A DNA stretch of 64,000 nt from Pseudoduganella plicata (GTDB lineage Bacteria > Pseudomonadota > Gammaproteobacteria > Burkholderiales > Burkholderiaceae_D): NCBI RefSeq assembly GCF_004421005.1, contig NZ_CP038026.1, positions 992,001-1,056,000 on the forward strand. The letters are read 5' to 3'. A model generated the notes under the pieces. That model was not told the DNA's origin. It made no database searches and saw only the letters and a list, made by a program, of their open reading frames with translations. Positions 17,526 through 25,802 of the stretch are shown here, piece after piece. Numbering within the stretch: the first letter of the stretch is position 1; every line of letters starts with the position of its first letter. Both the position numbers and the translations under genes were made by a program.

Positions 17526-18221
17526 TCAGCATTCGCGCTTGCCGAATACCCGCTCCAGCGCCATGCGGCTGCGCTCTTCGCGCCAGGCCGCCAGCTCCGG
17601 CGGACCGTCGTCGGGCGCTTCCAGCGTGACGACCAGGCGGCACGGCGCATCGATGCCGAAGACCAGCAGCTGGCCCGGGTCGATGCGCAGGTCGGCGGGC
17701 GCGATGGCCGTTCCGGCGGCGGCATGCACGGGTGTCGCCGCGAGGCGCATGCCCTCGGCGATGGCGCGCGGGTCGGGATAGTTCACCCGCAGCCGTCCGA
17801 CCGCCGTGCCCAATGTGTTCTCGATGCGGTAGATGCCCGGCCGCATGGGCGTGCACGCGTAGCCATCGCCTTGCTGCAGCGCGCGCGAATCCCACAGTGG
17901 CTGGTCCGGCTGCGCGCCGAACAGCAAGGCGTGGCAGCCGTCGGCGGCGGCACGGGCCGCCAGATTGATCCTGCCGCCAGGCGCCAGGAAGGCTTCATCC
18001 AAGGCGGTTTGCCAGTGGCCGGCGTCGTCCGCCAGGTCGATCGCGTGGCGTGCCTGGCCGCCTTCACGGACGACAAGATCGACCTGGCGGCGCGGCGACA
18101 CGCGCCGGCCTGCGGTTGTCAGCCTCCAGTGGCCGGTCTCGCGCATCGGATGGGCAATGGACGCCAGGCCGGCCAGCGCGGCGCTGTCGAATCGGGTCCG
18201 GGTCAGCATGGTCGGTATCAT
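17526..18221 (-). CDS. Uncharacterised 231-residue protein, third gene of an unknown operon
   Basis: 231 residues from the ATG at 18221; a second in-frame ATG four codons later is also possible. There is no signal peptide or membrane helix. The middle and C-terminal parts have beta-type segments: GIYRIENTLGTAVGRLRVNYPDP, LLVFGIDAPCRLVVTLEAP, and a closing basic helix ending VFGKREC. I do not recognise the family. It follows the 320-residue protein by 11 bases and is convergent with the Lhr gene (9 bases between stops). The three genes from 19997 down to 17526 look like one transcript. Confidence 0.75.
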   Translation of the reverse strand: MIPTMLTRTRFDSAALAGLASIAHPMRETGHWRLTTAGRRVSPRRQVDLVVREGGQARHAIDLADDAGHWQTALDEAFLAPGGRINLAARAAADGCHALLFGAQPDQPLWDSRALQQGDGYACTPMRPGIYRIENTLGTAVGRLRVNYPDPRAIAEGMRLAATPVHAAAGTAIAPADLRIDPGQLLVFGIDAPCRLVVTLEAPDDGPPELAAWREERSRMALERVFGKREC

Positions 18222-18232
18222 GGCGGGCTCCG

Positions 18233-19195
18233 TCAAAGGCCAAGGTCGAATCGGATGTGCAGTGTGTCGGCATCGAAGCGGGCGTCGGGATCGACGATGT
18301 TCGCCCGCGGGGCGTCGAGCGTCGTCTGCGGGACGGCGGGCTGCGGATCGGCAAAGCCGCCGAAATCGGCCACGTCGATATCGATCGAGGGCAGCAGGCC
18401 GTAAGGGTCGGGAATGTCGAACATCGTTTTCTCCAGGATCGCCTTGGCAATCAGCCCTGCCAGTATGTTCTGGATGCCGATATCGACGTTGAGGCGGCGC
18501 GTCAGCCACTCCTGCACGTCGTCGCCGATGTCGAGGACATCCAGCAACAGCTCCGTCACGGTCGGAAAGCCGAGGATACCCAGCGCCGCGTCGACCAGGA
18601 ACATGGGTGGATGGGCCGCGACGAAACTGGCGGCCGCCGCCGCGAGCGCCGCCTGCAGCAGGGCGGGCAGCTTGCCGAACGTGTCCTGGATCGAGATCGG
18701 ATCGACGTCGACGGACTGCTTGTACACCTTCAGTTTCAGCGTGTCGCCTTCCGACACGAGGCCGATGCTGAACCGTCCCGACACCTCCGTCACGACGTAC
18801 GGAATGATCGCGTTCAGGTTGATCGTCAGCGGTCCGATGTCCATGTCGGCCCCGAACAGTTGCCCGCCCGGAAACTCCCACTTGCAGTCGTCGCCGCTTT
18901 CCCAGGGAAGCTGCACCCGCAGGATACAGAACCGGCCCACGGTTACCGCCGGAATGTCGAAACCGAGGCGGAGGACCAGCTGGTCCCAGCCGATCTTCAG
19001 CTCGTCGAGCCAGAAGCTGTCGCCGTCCTCGAAGTCGATATCGCCGGCACCGGCGACGTGAAGCGCGCCGTCGACGCCGAACGCGAGACCGGCGAACGAC
19101 ACGGTTTTACTGAACGGCAGCGACGGCGTGGGCACGATACGGTTGTAGATCGTCTCGAAGGCGGCTTCGGAAACGGAGAGGGAAACGTCGCTCAT
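18233..19195 (-). CDS. Uncharacterised 320-residue protein, second gene of an unknown operon
   Basis: 320 residues and no signal peptide. The N-terminal half is beta-rich (SFAGLAFGVDGALHVAGAG, LVLRLGFDIPAVTVGRFCIL). Around 185-215 there is an amphipathic Ala-rich stretch (LQAALAAAAASFVAAHPP), then hydrophobic helices and a beta-rich tail ending DADTLHIRFDLGL. The long hydrophobic beta pattern recalls lipid-binding TULIP-like proteins, but this is only an impression and I claim no family. Its C-terminal D-[AT]-L-H-[IV]-[RW]-[FL]-D-L pattern is shared with the first gene of the operon (ALHVWLDLAFA), hinting that the two are paralogues. Confidence 0.75.
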   Translation of the reverse strand: MSDVSLSVSEAAFETIYNRIVPTPSLPFSKTVSFAGLAFGVDGALHVAGAGDIDFEDGDSFWLDELKIGWDQLVLRLGFDIPAVTVGRFCILRVQLPWESGDDCKWEFPGGQLFGADMDIGPLTINLNAIIPYVVTEVSGRFSIGLVSEGDTLKLKVYKQSVDVDPISIQDTFGKLPALLQAALAAAAASFVAAHPPMFLVDAALGILGFPTVTELLLDVLDIGDDVQEWLTRRLNVDIGIQNILAGLIAKAILEKTMFDIPDPYGLLPSIDIDVADFGGFADPQPAVPQTTLDAPRANIVDPDARFDADTLHIRFDLGL

Positions 19196-19202
19196 GGCAA
19201 CC

Positions 19203-19997
19203 TCACGCGAATGCCAGGTCGAGCCACACGTGCAGCGCGTTGTTCTCGACGGCGGGATTGTTCGGCAAGCCGGCGCTGAGCGACGGCGTCACGGCGGTCA
19301 GCCCCAGCGTATGGATGGGAACCGCCTGCAGCGCCAGCACGAGCTGCGGCAGGATCGCGCCCTTCAGCATGGCGATCAGGTAGCACTCCACCGCCCCTTC
19401 CAGCCCGGCCGGCTTGATATCGGCGATTTCCAGGCCATCCAGTTCGAGGCCGATCTGCTGCGGCATGCCGCCGATACCGGTGATGAGGTGGCCGACAACG
19501 AAAATGCGGATCAGGAAGCATTCCAGGCGGTCCACCGGCAGCACGGGCAGATCCCAGGCGTGACTATGCGTGGACAACACCGGCGGCGCCACCGCGGCGG
19601 GCGGCACGCAGGCCAGGCCGAACTCGATCATCGCCTCCAGCGCGAAGCGCTGCGGCGCCAGCGGCCCGGGCAACTCGGGCGGCAAGGCGATCGTGTCGCC
19701 GGGATGGAAGTCGAAGCGCAGGTGGATCAGCTGGATGGCGCAGGGAAGCCTGATTGGCACCCCCGGCAGCTGGAATGGCGGAATGCGGCGGTAGCGCGGC
19801 ACGCCCGGCGGAGGCGGTGGATCGACCTCCGTGCACACCACCCAGTTCTCCTCGTAGCCGATGACGGCGCCCGCGTCGTCGAGCCGCGGACGCAGCGACG
19901 GGGCCACGTAATTGAACAGGTAAGGCGCGCGCGCGTGCAGGAAGCCGGCGATGCGGTTCAGCGCATCGTCCGTGACGGCGGCATACAGATCGGCCAT
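19203..19997 (-). CDS. Uncharacterised 264-residue protein, first gene of an unknown operon
   Basis: 264 residues. The ATG at 19997 is preceded by AAGGAGGCTGCC, a strong ribosome site. There is no signal peptide. The N-terminus (MADLYAAVTDDALNRIAGFL) is helical; then come a Pro-rich stretch (TEVDPPPPPGVPRYRR) and beta-type segments such as AIQLIHLRFDFHPGDTIALP. A hydrophobic region from 165 to 235 and the ending ENNALHVWLDLAFA resemble the next gene's end. It is 7 bases upstream of the second gene. The operon's role is unknown; the AraC gene on the other side is divergent. Confidence 0.75.
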   Translation of the reverse strand: MADLYAAVTDDALNRIAGFLHARAPYLFNYVAPSLRPRLDDAGAVIGYEENWVVCTEVDPPPPPGVPRYRRIPPFQLPGVPIRLPCAIQLIHLRFDFHPGDTIALPPELPGPLAPQRFALEAMIEFGLACVPPAAVAPPVLSTHSHAWDLPVLPVDRLECFLIRIFVVGHLITGIGGMPQQIGLELDGLEIADIKPAGLEGAVECYLIAMLKGAILPQLVLALQAVPIHTLGLTAVTPSLSAGLPNNPAVENNALHVWLDLAFA

Positions 19998-20169
19998 GGC
20001 AGCCTCCTTGCGTTCGATCGTTTGACGGCATTATTGGCCGTTTCGATCCGTCCGGTTGTCTTCGTTTGTCATGGCGGGCCTGGTGTATCGGCCACGCCAC
20101 GGCCCCCCGCCTCGACGGAACGGGCCGGTTCTGCCATCATGGACGTCCACCGAACCGCGAGGGAGCCCG

Positions 20170-21042
20170 ATGACCAGTCCAGCCACGCCCACCTTCTGGC
20201 GCGACGCGGCCGTGCCGTTCCTGGAGGCGCGCGCCATCGACGACGGCCGCCACGTCTGCTATGCGAGGCACGCGCACGAGACGTTCTCGATTGGCCTGAT
20301 CACGGGCGGCGCCAGCGAATACGTGAACGGCACCACGCGCCGGCAGGTGCGCGCGGGCAGCGTCGTGCTGATGAATCCAGGCGACGTCCACGCCTGCAAC
20401 CCGCTGGGCGACGAACCATGGGCGTACCGGATGTTCTATGTGGATTGCGAGTGGCTGGGCAAATTGCAGCAGGACCTGGATGGTGGCGCGAGCGCGGCTT
20501 TCCGCCCCTACGCGGCCGCGGCCAGTGAGGACCCCGCCCTGCATGCGGGTCTGGCGGCGATGTACGACACGTGCGTCGATCGGCACGCGGACCCGCTGGC
20601 AAAACACGGCGCGGCCATCGCGTTCTTCACGTCGCTGCACGAGACGCTGCGGCCGGTAGCGGCAAGGGCCCCTGCTCCCGCCGACGACCAGTTGCGCCGC
20701 GCGGCGGACTACATCGGTGCGCACTGCATGCGCGCGCTGAAGCTCGACGAGATCTGCGCGGCGGCGGGCCTGTCGCCGTCGCACCTGATCCGCAGCTTCA
20801 AGGCCCGCTACGGCATGACGCCGCACGCGTGGCTGGTCAACTGCCGCATCCAGCTGTGCCGGCGGCGCCTGAAGGCGGGCGAACCGATTGCCGACGTGGC
20901 GCTGGCGGCCGGCTTCGCCGACCAGGCGCACCTGCAGCGGGCGTTCAAGCTGCACGTCGCCGCCACGCCTGGCCAGTACCGGGCTAGCGCGCCAGCAGCC
21001 ACAGTGCGCTCCCGGCCAGCAGCAGCGCCATCGCGCGGTTGA
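20170..21042 (+). CDS. AraC family transcriptional regulator
   Basis: 290 residues with an N-terminal AraC-type cupin domain (HAHETFSIGLITGGASEYVNG, then RRQVRAGSVVLMNPGDVHACNP) and a C-terminal double helix-turn-helix (LDEICAAAGLSPSHLIRSFK, then IADVALAAGFADQAHLQRAF and the closing GQYR). The start at 20170 is supported by a GAGGGAGCCCG site; the open frame before it has no family match. Its 3' end overlaps the convergent LysE-type exporter gene by 59 bases. This pairing is common, and the regulator probably controls the exporter in response to an amino acid (inference). Confidence 0.92.
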   Translation: MTSPATPTFWRDAAVPFLEARAIDDGRHVCYARHAHETFSIGLITGGASEYVNGTTRRQVRAGSVVLMNPGDVHACNPLGDEPWAYRMFYVDCEWLGKLQQDLDGGASAAFRPYAAAASEDPALHAGLAAMYDTCVDRHADPLAKHGAAIAFFTSLHETLRPVAARAPAPADDQLRRAADYIGAHCMRALKLDEICAAAGLSPSHLIRSFKARYGMTPHAWLVNCRIQLCRRRLKAGEPIADVALAAGFADQAHLQRAFKLHVAATPGQYRASAPAATVRSRPAAAPSRG

Positions 21043-21577
21043 AGCGGCGGATGCGCGCGGCGTCGGAAAGGTACCCGCGCAGCATCGCCCCCGCGTATGC
21101 CCAGCAGGCGATCGACAGGTAGCAAACGACAAAATAGATGGCGGCAAAGCGCCACACCAGCACGGGGTCGCCGTCGGCCACATAGGCACCCATCCCCGCC
21201 ACGGATGCCAGCCACGCTTTCGGGTTGAACCACTGCATGGCGGCGCCGGACAGCCAGGACGGACCGGCGGCCGCGTCGAACGACAGACGGCCGTCGTCGA
21301 TGGCGAGCTTCCACGCCAGATAGCACAGGAAGCCGATGCCGGCCCAGCGGATCGCCACGATCGTCTGCGGCCAGCGCAGCATGACCTCGTACAGGCCGAG
21401 CCCCGTCAGGAGCAGCAGCAGCGTGAAGCCGACGGTGGCGCCGCCCACGTGGCGCATGCTGGCCGCCAGCCCGTGGCGGGCGCCGGCGCTCAGGGCGACG
21501 ATATTGACGGGACCGGGCGTGATGGATGAGGCCAGCGCGAAGGCGGCCATGGAGAGGTAGAGGGATGCGGTGGTCAT
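20984..21577 (-). CDS. LysE family amino-acid/metabolite exporter
   Basis: 197 residues, usual for the LysE/RhtB family. The N-terminal helix contains the family motif ASSITPGPVNIVALSAGARHG; a second conserved stretch, KAWLASVAGMGAYV, is near 130. About six hydrophobic segments are present. The start MTTASLYLS is preceded by CAGGAGCC; the long frame upstream of it does not match the family. Members export basic or neutral amino acids through the inner membrane by proton exchange; the substrate is unknown here. It overlaps tail-to-tail with the AraC-type regulator gene. Confidence 0.92.
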   Translation of the reverse strand: MTTASLYLSMAAFALASSITPGPVNIVALSAGARHGLAASMRHVGGATVGFTLLLLLTGLGLYEVMLRWPQTIVAIRWAGIGFLCYLAWKLAIDDGRLSFDAAAGPSWLSGAAMQWFNPKAWLASVAGMGAYVADGDPVLVWRFAAIYFVVCYLSIACWAYAGAMLRGYLSDAARIRRFNRAMALLLAGSALWLLAR

Positions 21578-21715
21578 GCGTGGCTCCTGGTTTTTGGAAG
21601 CATGACGATAGATTTCGGCGGGCGCGCCGTATTGAAGAAAATTGCCGTGGATGCCGTGATGACCGTCCCCGCCCAAAACCCCTACAATAGCCATCCCATC
21701 ACACGCCACAAGACC

Positions 21716-22420
21716 ATGACCGCCAGCGACCTCCCCTTCCGCGCCACCGTTTCCGAATCCTGCGCTTGGCTGGAACAGCAGACCGGCTCGCCCTGGACCC
21801 TGGCGCGGCTGCTGGAACACGAGCTGACGCCGTATGTCTGGCTCGACTACGACGCGGCGTATCCGGAACTGTTCGGCGAGGCGAACGGCGGCTACGCGGC
21901 ACCGATTTTCTTCGAGGGCGATATCGCCCGGCTGGCGGCAGGCAGCGAGGACGTGCTGATGACGATGACGAAGGACGCGTACAAGATCGTGGCGCGGCTA
22001 CCGGCGCCCGGCTTCCGGCGCCCGCTCGACGCGCTGCGTTTCCAGAAGAAGGACGTGGAGCGGCTGGCGGGCAAGCTGAAACATGCGGCGCTGCCGGTGA
22101 AGACGCCGGTGGCGGCGGAATCGCCGTTCGGCATCGGCAAGGAGGAAGTGCTGGCGGCGTTCGCGTCGTTCGTGCGCATGGACCTGGCGAAGGCGCTGGA
22201 CGATGCGATCGGCGTGTTTGGCGACGATGGCGCGCGCGTCAAGGCCAGCGCGAAGAAGTCGAAGCGCAACGCCGTATGGAATCCGGTGACGCTGGCCCTC
22301 GGCCTGCACGACGTCTACCGCACCCCACTCGGGCCGCTGAAACGTGCGTTCGCGACGCACGACTTCCTGCAGGCTTGGCGGGCGGACTGGGAACAGTCAC
22401 TGCGGTTGCTGGGCAAATAA
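21716..22420 (+). CDS. Uncharacterised 234-residue protein
   Basis: 234 residues from ATG 21716 (MTASDLPFRATVSESCAWLE). A longer start at 21602 is possible but adds unlikely sequence. It has no signal peptide or membrane helix. Recognisable stretches are LTPYVWLDYDAAYPELFGE, PIFFEGDIARLAAGSEDVL and a helical C-terminus rich in Lys and Ala (KASAKKSKRNAVWNPVTLAL). The layout (an N-terminal protein-like domain and a C-terminal basic helical region) resembles small cytoplasmic or phage-related proteins, but I do not recognise a family. It converges on the metallo-hydrolase gene with no gap. Confidence 0.7.
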   Translation: MTASDLPFRATVSESCAWLEQQTGSPWTLARLLEHELTPYVWLDYDAAYPELFGEANGGYAAPIFFEGDIARLAAGSEDVLMTMTKDAYKIVARLPAPGFRRPLDALRFQKKDVERLAGKLKHAALPVKTPVAAESPFGIGKEEVLAAFASFVRMDLAKALDDAIGVFGDDGARVKASAKKSKRNAVWNPVTLALGLHDVYRTPLGPLKRAFATHDFLQAWRADWEQSLRLLGK

Positions 22421-23785
22421 CTAGCGCGCCAGCAGCCGGCGCAGCTGGGCGGCCTGATAGGCGCCGAACGTGTCGCTGAACAGGCAGCGGATCAGCGGGT
22501 CGTCGACTATGTCCGCCTCGGCCAGCGCCCGTTCGGCGGCCGCGTCGAACACCGTGTCATTGATGCGCAGGTACATCGACGTCAGCGATTCGCCATCCTC
22601 CAGCGCGGCGTACAGCTTCGCGGCGGGGATGTCGGTCGTCCAGCCCAGGCCACCCCCGCCCTCCTCGATCGTTGCCGTGCCGTCCGGCTCCAGGCGGTAG
22701 CGCCAGCGCGTTGCCTGTCCCGTGTGATCGTACAGCGACAACTGCCAGATGCGCGGCTTGTCGAAGTAGTCGGAGGCCGCCGGCACGTCGCCATATTTGC
22801 CCGGCAATTCCATCGTGCAGTATTCGACGACCCGGGCCAGTTGCGCCGCCGTCAGCGCCGCGAAGTGCTGCGCGATCTCCGCGGTCGGCGGCGCCGAGGC
22901 ATGGCCTTCGCAGGCGTAATCGACGTCCTGCGGGCCCACCGGCACCACCCAGTCCAGCGGCTGCGCCGGACGCAGCGACGTGCCGTCCAGCCGCACCGCA
23001 ACCGACGGATCGAGACGCACCACCTGCGTGCCCGGCAGCGCCGCCGTCACTTCGCGCGTGAAGTATGCATACGAGACGGGGAAGAAAGCCCGGTTGTACC
23101 ACGACCACGGCTCCTGCACGAACTGGCACGAGCTGGGCACGACATAGCGGGGCGCCAGCGCCCGCAGCTGCGGCAGCCACTCTTCCGGCAACGCCGGCGG
23201 CGCGGGCGGCGCGCGCGATGGCGCCAGCACCTCGATCTCGCGCATCGTCTGGAAGGGCCACAGCACCATGTCCCACGGCCCCTCGCGCACCAGCTGCGCC
23301 AGGGTGCCGTCGTCGATCCACGAGTCGACCACATTGAGCACGTTCAGTCCCGCTGCCCGTACCTGGAACATCGAATCGACGTCGGCATCCATCGCTTCGC
23401 GTGGGGTCACCTGGAACGGCCCGACCGCGACCGGCTCGTTCAGCCGCAACGCCTGCACGCTGGTGAAGCCCAGCTGCCGGATCATGTCGAACAGCTCGTC
23501 GAACAGGCAGTACAAATACAGCGGCGTGGCGCGGTCCAGCAGGTCCAGGCTTTCCAGCGAACAGTGGTCGTCATGAAAATGGGAGATGAAGACGGCATCG
23601 AAGCGCTGGCGGCGGATCGCCGCCTCGTCGAAGCGCACGTCCGGGAACGCATGGCAGTTGCGGCTGAACGGGTTTTCGAAAATCGTATCGAAGGCGATGC
23701 GCGCGCCGTCGCATTCGAACACGTAGCCGGCGTGAAGGATGCGGGAAACCGTCAAGGAGGTGGAGGAGGTGCTGGCGGAGGACAT
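22421..23785 (-). CDS. MBL-fold metallo-hydrolase (large, uncharacterised)
   Basis: About 454 residues from MSSASTSS at 23785. Longer in-frame starts near 23839 and 23893 cannot be excluded because no start has a good ribosome site. The N-terminal beta-lactamase-like domain has the metal motif ISHFHDDHCSLESLD near residue 80 (H-x-H-x-D-H) after the RILHAGYVFECDG beta-strand start. A further 300 residues include IWQLSLYDHTGQATRWRY and a YLRINDTVFDAAAERAL segment not typical of small MBL proteins. The substrate is unknown. Size and domain order suggest a SAM- or phosphate-ester-type hydrolase only loosely. Confidence 0.8.
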   Translation of the reverse strand: MSSASTSSTSLTVSRILHAGYVFECDGARIAFDTIFENPFSRNCHAFPDVRFDEAAIRRQRFDAVFISHFHDDHCSLESLDLLDRATPLYLYCLFDELFDMIRQLGFTSVQALRLNEPVAVGPFQVTPREAMDADVDSMFQVRAAGLNVLNVVDSWIDDGTLAQLVREGPWDMVLWPFQTMREIEVLAPSRAPPAPPALPEEWLPQLRALAPRYVVPSSCQFVQEPWSWYNRAFFPVSYAYFTREVTAALPGTQVVRLDPSVAVRLDGTSLRPAQPLDWVVPVGPQDVDYACEGHASAPPTAEIAQHFAALTAAQLARVVEYCTMELPGKYGDVPAASDYFDKPRIWQLSLYDHTGQATRWRYRLEPDGTATIEEGGGGLGWTTDIPAAKLYAALEDGESLTSMYLRINDTVFDAAAERALAEADIVDDPLIRCLFSDTFGAYQAAQLRRLLAR

Positions 23786-23946
23786 GATCTGTACGGGCAG
23801 TTCGCAAGCGAAGCAATGTACACGCGGCGCCGCGTTCATGCCACAGCAGATTGCATCAGAAGCCATCCACTTCGGGTGTGGAAACGCTACCACAGCGCCT
23901 TGAAATCGCTTTCATGTTTTCATATTGTCCACTACCATCGATTCGG

Positions 23947-23960
23947 TACGTAATTACGTA
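23947..23960. promoter_or_regulatory. 14-bp perfect palindrome upstream of the CPA2 antiporter
   Basis: TACGTAATTACGTA is its own reverse complement and lies in an AT-rich gap between two divergent genes, 55 bases before the antiporter ATG. It looks like a repressor or activator dimer site. The regulator is not identifiable. Confidence 0.45.
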
Positions 23961-24014
23961 ATCAAAAGACCGTACGGGAACTATCACGACAGATAAAACA
24001 CAAGAAGGAGACCC

Positions 24015-25223
24015 ATGAGTACGAGCGAGATTTTTCTGTTGGCCATGCTGCTCATCTTCGTGGCGCCGTACGTCATCTGGCGCTTCTGCAAGACCGATTA
24101 TTTTGCCCCACTGGTGGTGGTCCAGATTGTCATGGGCATCGTGCTGGGCCCCGGCGCGTTGGGCGCCGTCTTCCCGGACTATCACAAGTTCGTCTTCAAT
24201 CCCGACGTCACCAGGACGCTCAACGGCGTTGCCATGTGGGGCGTGATGCTGTTCGTGATGCTGGCGGGTATCGAGCTGGATCTGAAAAAGGTCTGGCAGT
24301 ACCGCCGCGAGAGCGCCACCACCGCCGGCCTGTCGCTGGGCATGCCGCTGCTGTTCGGCTGCGGCGCGGCGCTGTTGCTGATGGCCTATCCCGGCTGGAA
24401 AGGCGCGGGCGCCGCCGGTTGGCAGTTCATGCTGGGTACGGGGATGGCCTGCGCCGTGACCGCCCTGCCCGTCCTTGTCCTGCTGCTGGAAAAACTCGAG
24501 ATCCTGCGCCAGCCGATGGGCCAGCGCATCATGCGCTATGCCAGCCTGGACGACGTGGCCATCTGGGCCGTGCTGGCCGTGATCCTGCTGGACTGGGAGC
24601 GCATGGGTCGCCAGCTGGGCTTCATCGCCGTTTTTGTCGTGCTCACCTTGCTGTTCCGGCGCCTGATGGCGCGCCTCGGCAAGACGGATCGCTGGTACGT
24701 GGCCGTCATCTGGCTGATCGCCTGCGGCTTCAGTGCCGACTGGGCTGGGCTCCATTTCATGGTGGGCGCGTTCCTGGCTGGCGTCGTGATGGACGTCGAG
24801 TGGTTCGGCCAGGAAGAACTCGATACGCTGTTCCGCAACGTGCTGCTGGTGCTGATGCCGGTGTTCTTCCTCAGTACCGGCTTGCGCACGAAATGGGACC
24901 TGGGCGGCTACTCCGTCTTCTTCGCGGCCGGCCTGCTGCTGGCCGCCTCCGTGGGCGGCAAGCTGGCCGGGGCGCATCTTGCCGGGCGCATGCTGAAGTG
25001 GCAGCGCGGCGAAGCGTCCATCATCGGCTGGCTGCTGCAGTCGAAGGGACTGATCGAGATCGTGTTTGCCAACATCCTGCTGGACAAGGGCATCATCACC
25101 AGCGAGACGTTCACGGCACTGCTGCTGATGGCGGCCGCCAGCACCATGCTGACGATCCCCGTCGTCCACCCTAAGCTGAACCGGGTGCAGAACCGCGCCC
25201 TGGTGGGTCAGGCCAGTTCCTGA
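24015..25223 (+). CDS. Cation:proton antiporter (CPA2/Na_H_Exchanger family)
   Basis: 402 residues with about 12 hydrophobic segments. Family marks include VQIVMGIVLGPGALG near 38, WGVMLFVMLAGIELDLKKVW near 75, the DDVAIWAVLAVILLDWERM segment near 180 with the transport Asp pair, and FFLSTGLRTKWDLGG near 280. No C-terminal RCK/TrkA domain is present, unlike KefB. An AAGAAGGAGACCC ribosome site precedes the ATG. It sits in the inner membrane and exchanges Na+ or K+ for H+. The KfrA-like gene follows by 15 bases and may be co-transcribed. An operator-like palindrome lies upstream. Confidence 0.9.
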   Translation: MSTSEIFLLAMLLIFVAPYVIWRFCKTDYFAPLVVVQIVMGIVLGPGALGAVFPDYHKFVFNPDVTRTLNGVAMWGVMLFVMLAGIELDLKKVWQYRRESATTAGLSLGMPLLFGCGAALLLMAYPGWKGAGAAGWQFMLGTGMACAVTALPVLVLLLEKLEILRQPMGQRIMRYASLDDVAIWAVLAVILLDWERMGRQLGFIAVFVVLTLLFRRLMARLGKTDRWYVAVIWLIACGFSADWAGLHFMVGAFLAGVVMDVEWFGQEELDTLFRNVLLVLMPVFFLSTGLRTKWDLGGYSVFFAAGLLLAASVGGKLAGAHLAGRMLKWQRGEASIIGWLLQSKGLIEIVFANILLDKGIITSETFTALLLMAAASTMLTIPVVHPKLNRVQNRALVGQASS

Positions 25224-25238
25224 CCGACGGAGAACGAC

Positions 25239-25796
25239 ATGGCACGCACGGGCATCACGAAGACGCAGGTCCGGACGATCCGCGACCGCCTGCTGGCCGA
25301 GGGCCGCTACCCTTCCGCCGACGCGGTACGCGGTGCGCTCGGCGACACGGGCTCGAAGTCGACGATACACCGCTACCTGAAGGAGCTGGCCGCCGAAGAC
25401 GAAACGGCCACCGTAACGGACGACACCCAGAGCGGCCTGCGCGAACTGATCGAACAGCTGGCGCGCAAGGTGGAGGCGGAAACGCAGCGCCGCCTGGAAG
25501 CGGCGCGGGCGGCGCACAAGCAGGCGCTGCGCGACAAGGATGCCGAGCTGGCGGCGCTGCGCAACACGGTGGCGGCGCTGTCGGCGCGGCTGCGAATGCA
25601 GGAGAGCCCCACCACTGTCCACGCGCCAGCGGAAGACAGCCGCCCCGCGCCCGGCGCCGTCATTGCAGGCTTCGGCCGGTTCGGCGACCTGCTGGCGAAC
25701 TCGCGCAGCGGGCGCCAGGACACGTCGCCGTTCAGCCTGGTGCGAACGGGCGGCCGCGACAACGTACTGGACTTCCCCGGCGAACGCGCCGCCTGA
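25239..25796 (+). CDS. KfrA-like DNA-binding protein
   Basis: 185 residues. The N-terminal domain (TKTQVRTIRDRLLAEGRYPSA, then DAVRGALGDTGSKSTIHRYL) matches the KfrA_N helix-turn-helix fold known from plasmid segregation and repression proteins. Residues 65-120 are a charged, Ala/Glu/Arg-rich helix (ARKVEAETQRRLEAARAAHK) that predicts a coiled coil, shorter than in plasmid KfrA. The Pro-rich linker and C-terminal tail (RDNVLDFPGERAA) are unusual. It may bind the palindrome 1.3 kb upstream and autoregulate the antiporter unit (speculative). Confidence 0.8.
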   Translation: MARTGITKTQVRTIRDRLLAEGRYPSADAVRGALGDTGSKSTIHRYLKELAAEDETATVTDDTQSGLRELIEQLARKVEAETQRRLEAARAAHKQALRDKDAELAALRNTVAALSARLRMQESPTTVHAPAEDSRPAPGAVIAGFGRFGDLLANSRSGRQDTSPFSLVRTGGRDNVLDFPGERAA

Positions 25797-25802
25797 GCGG
25801 CG

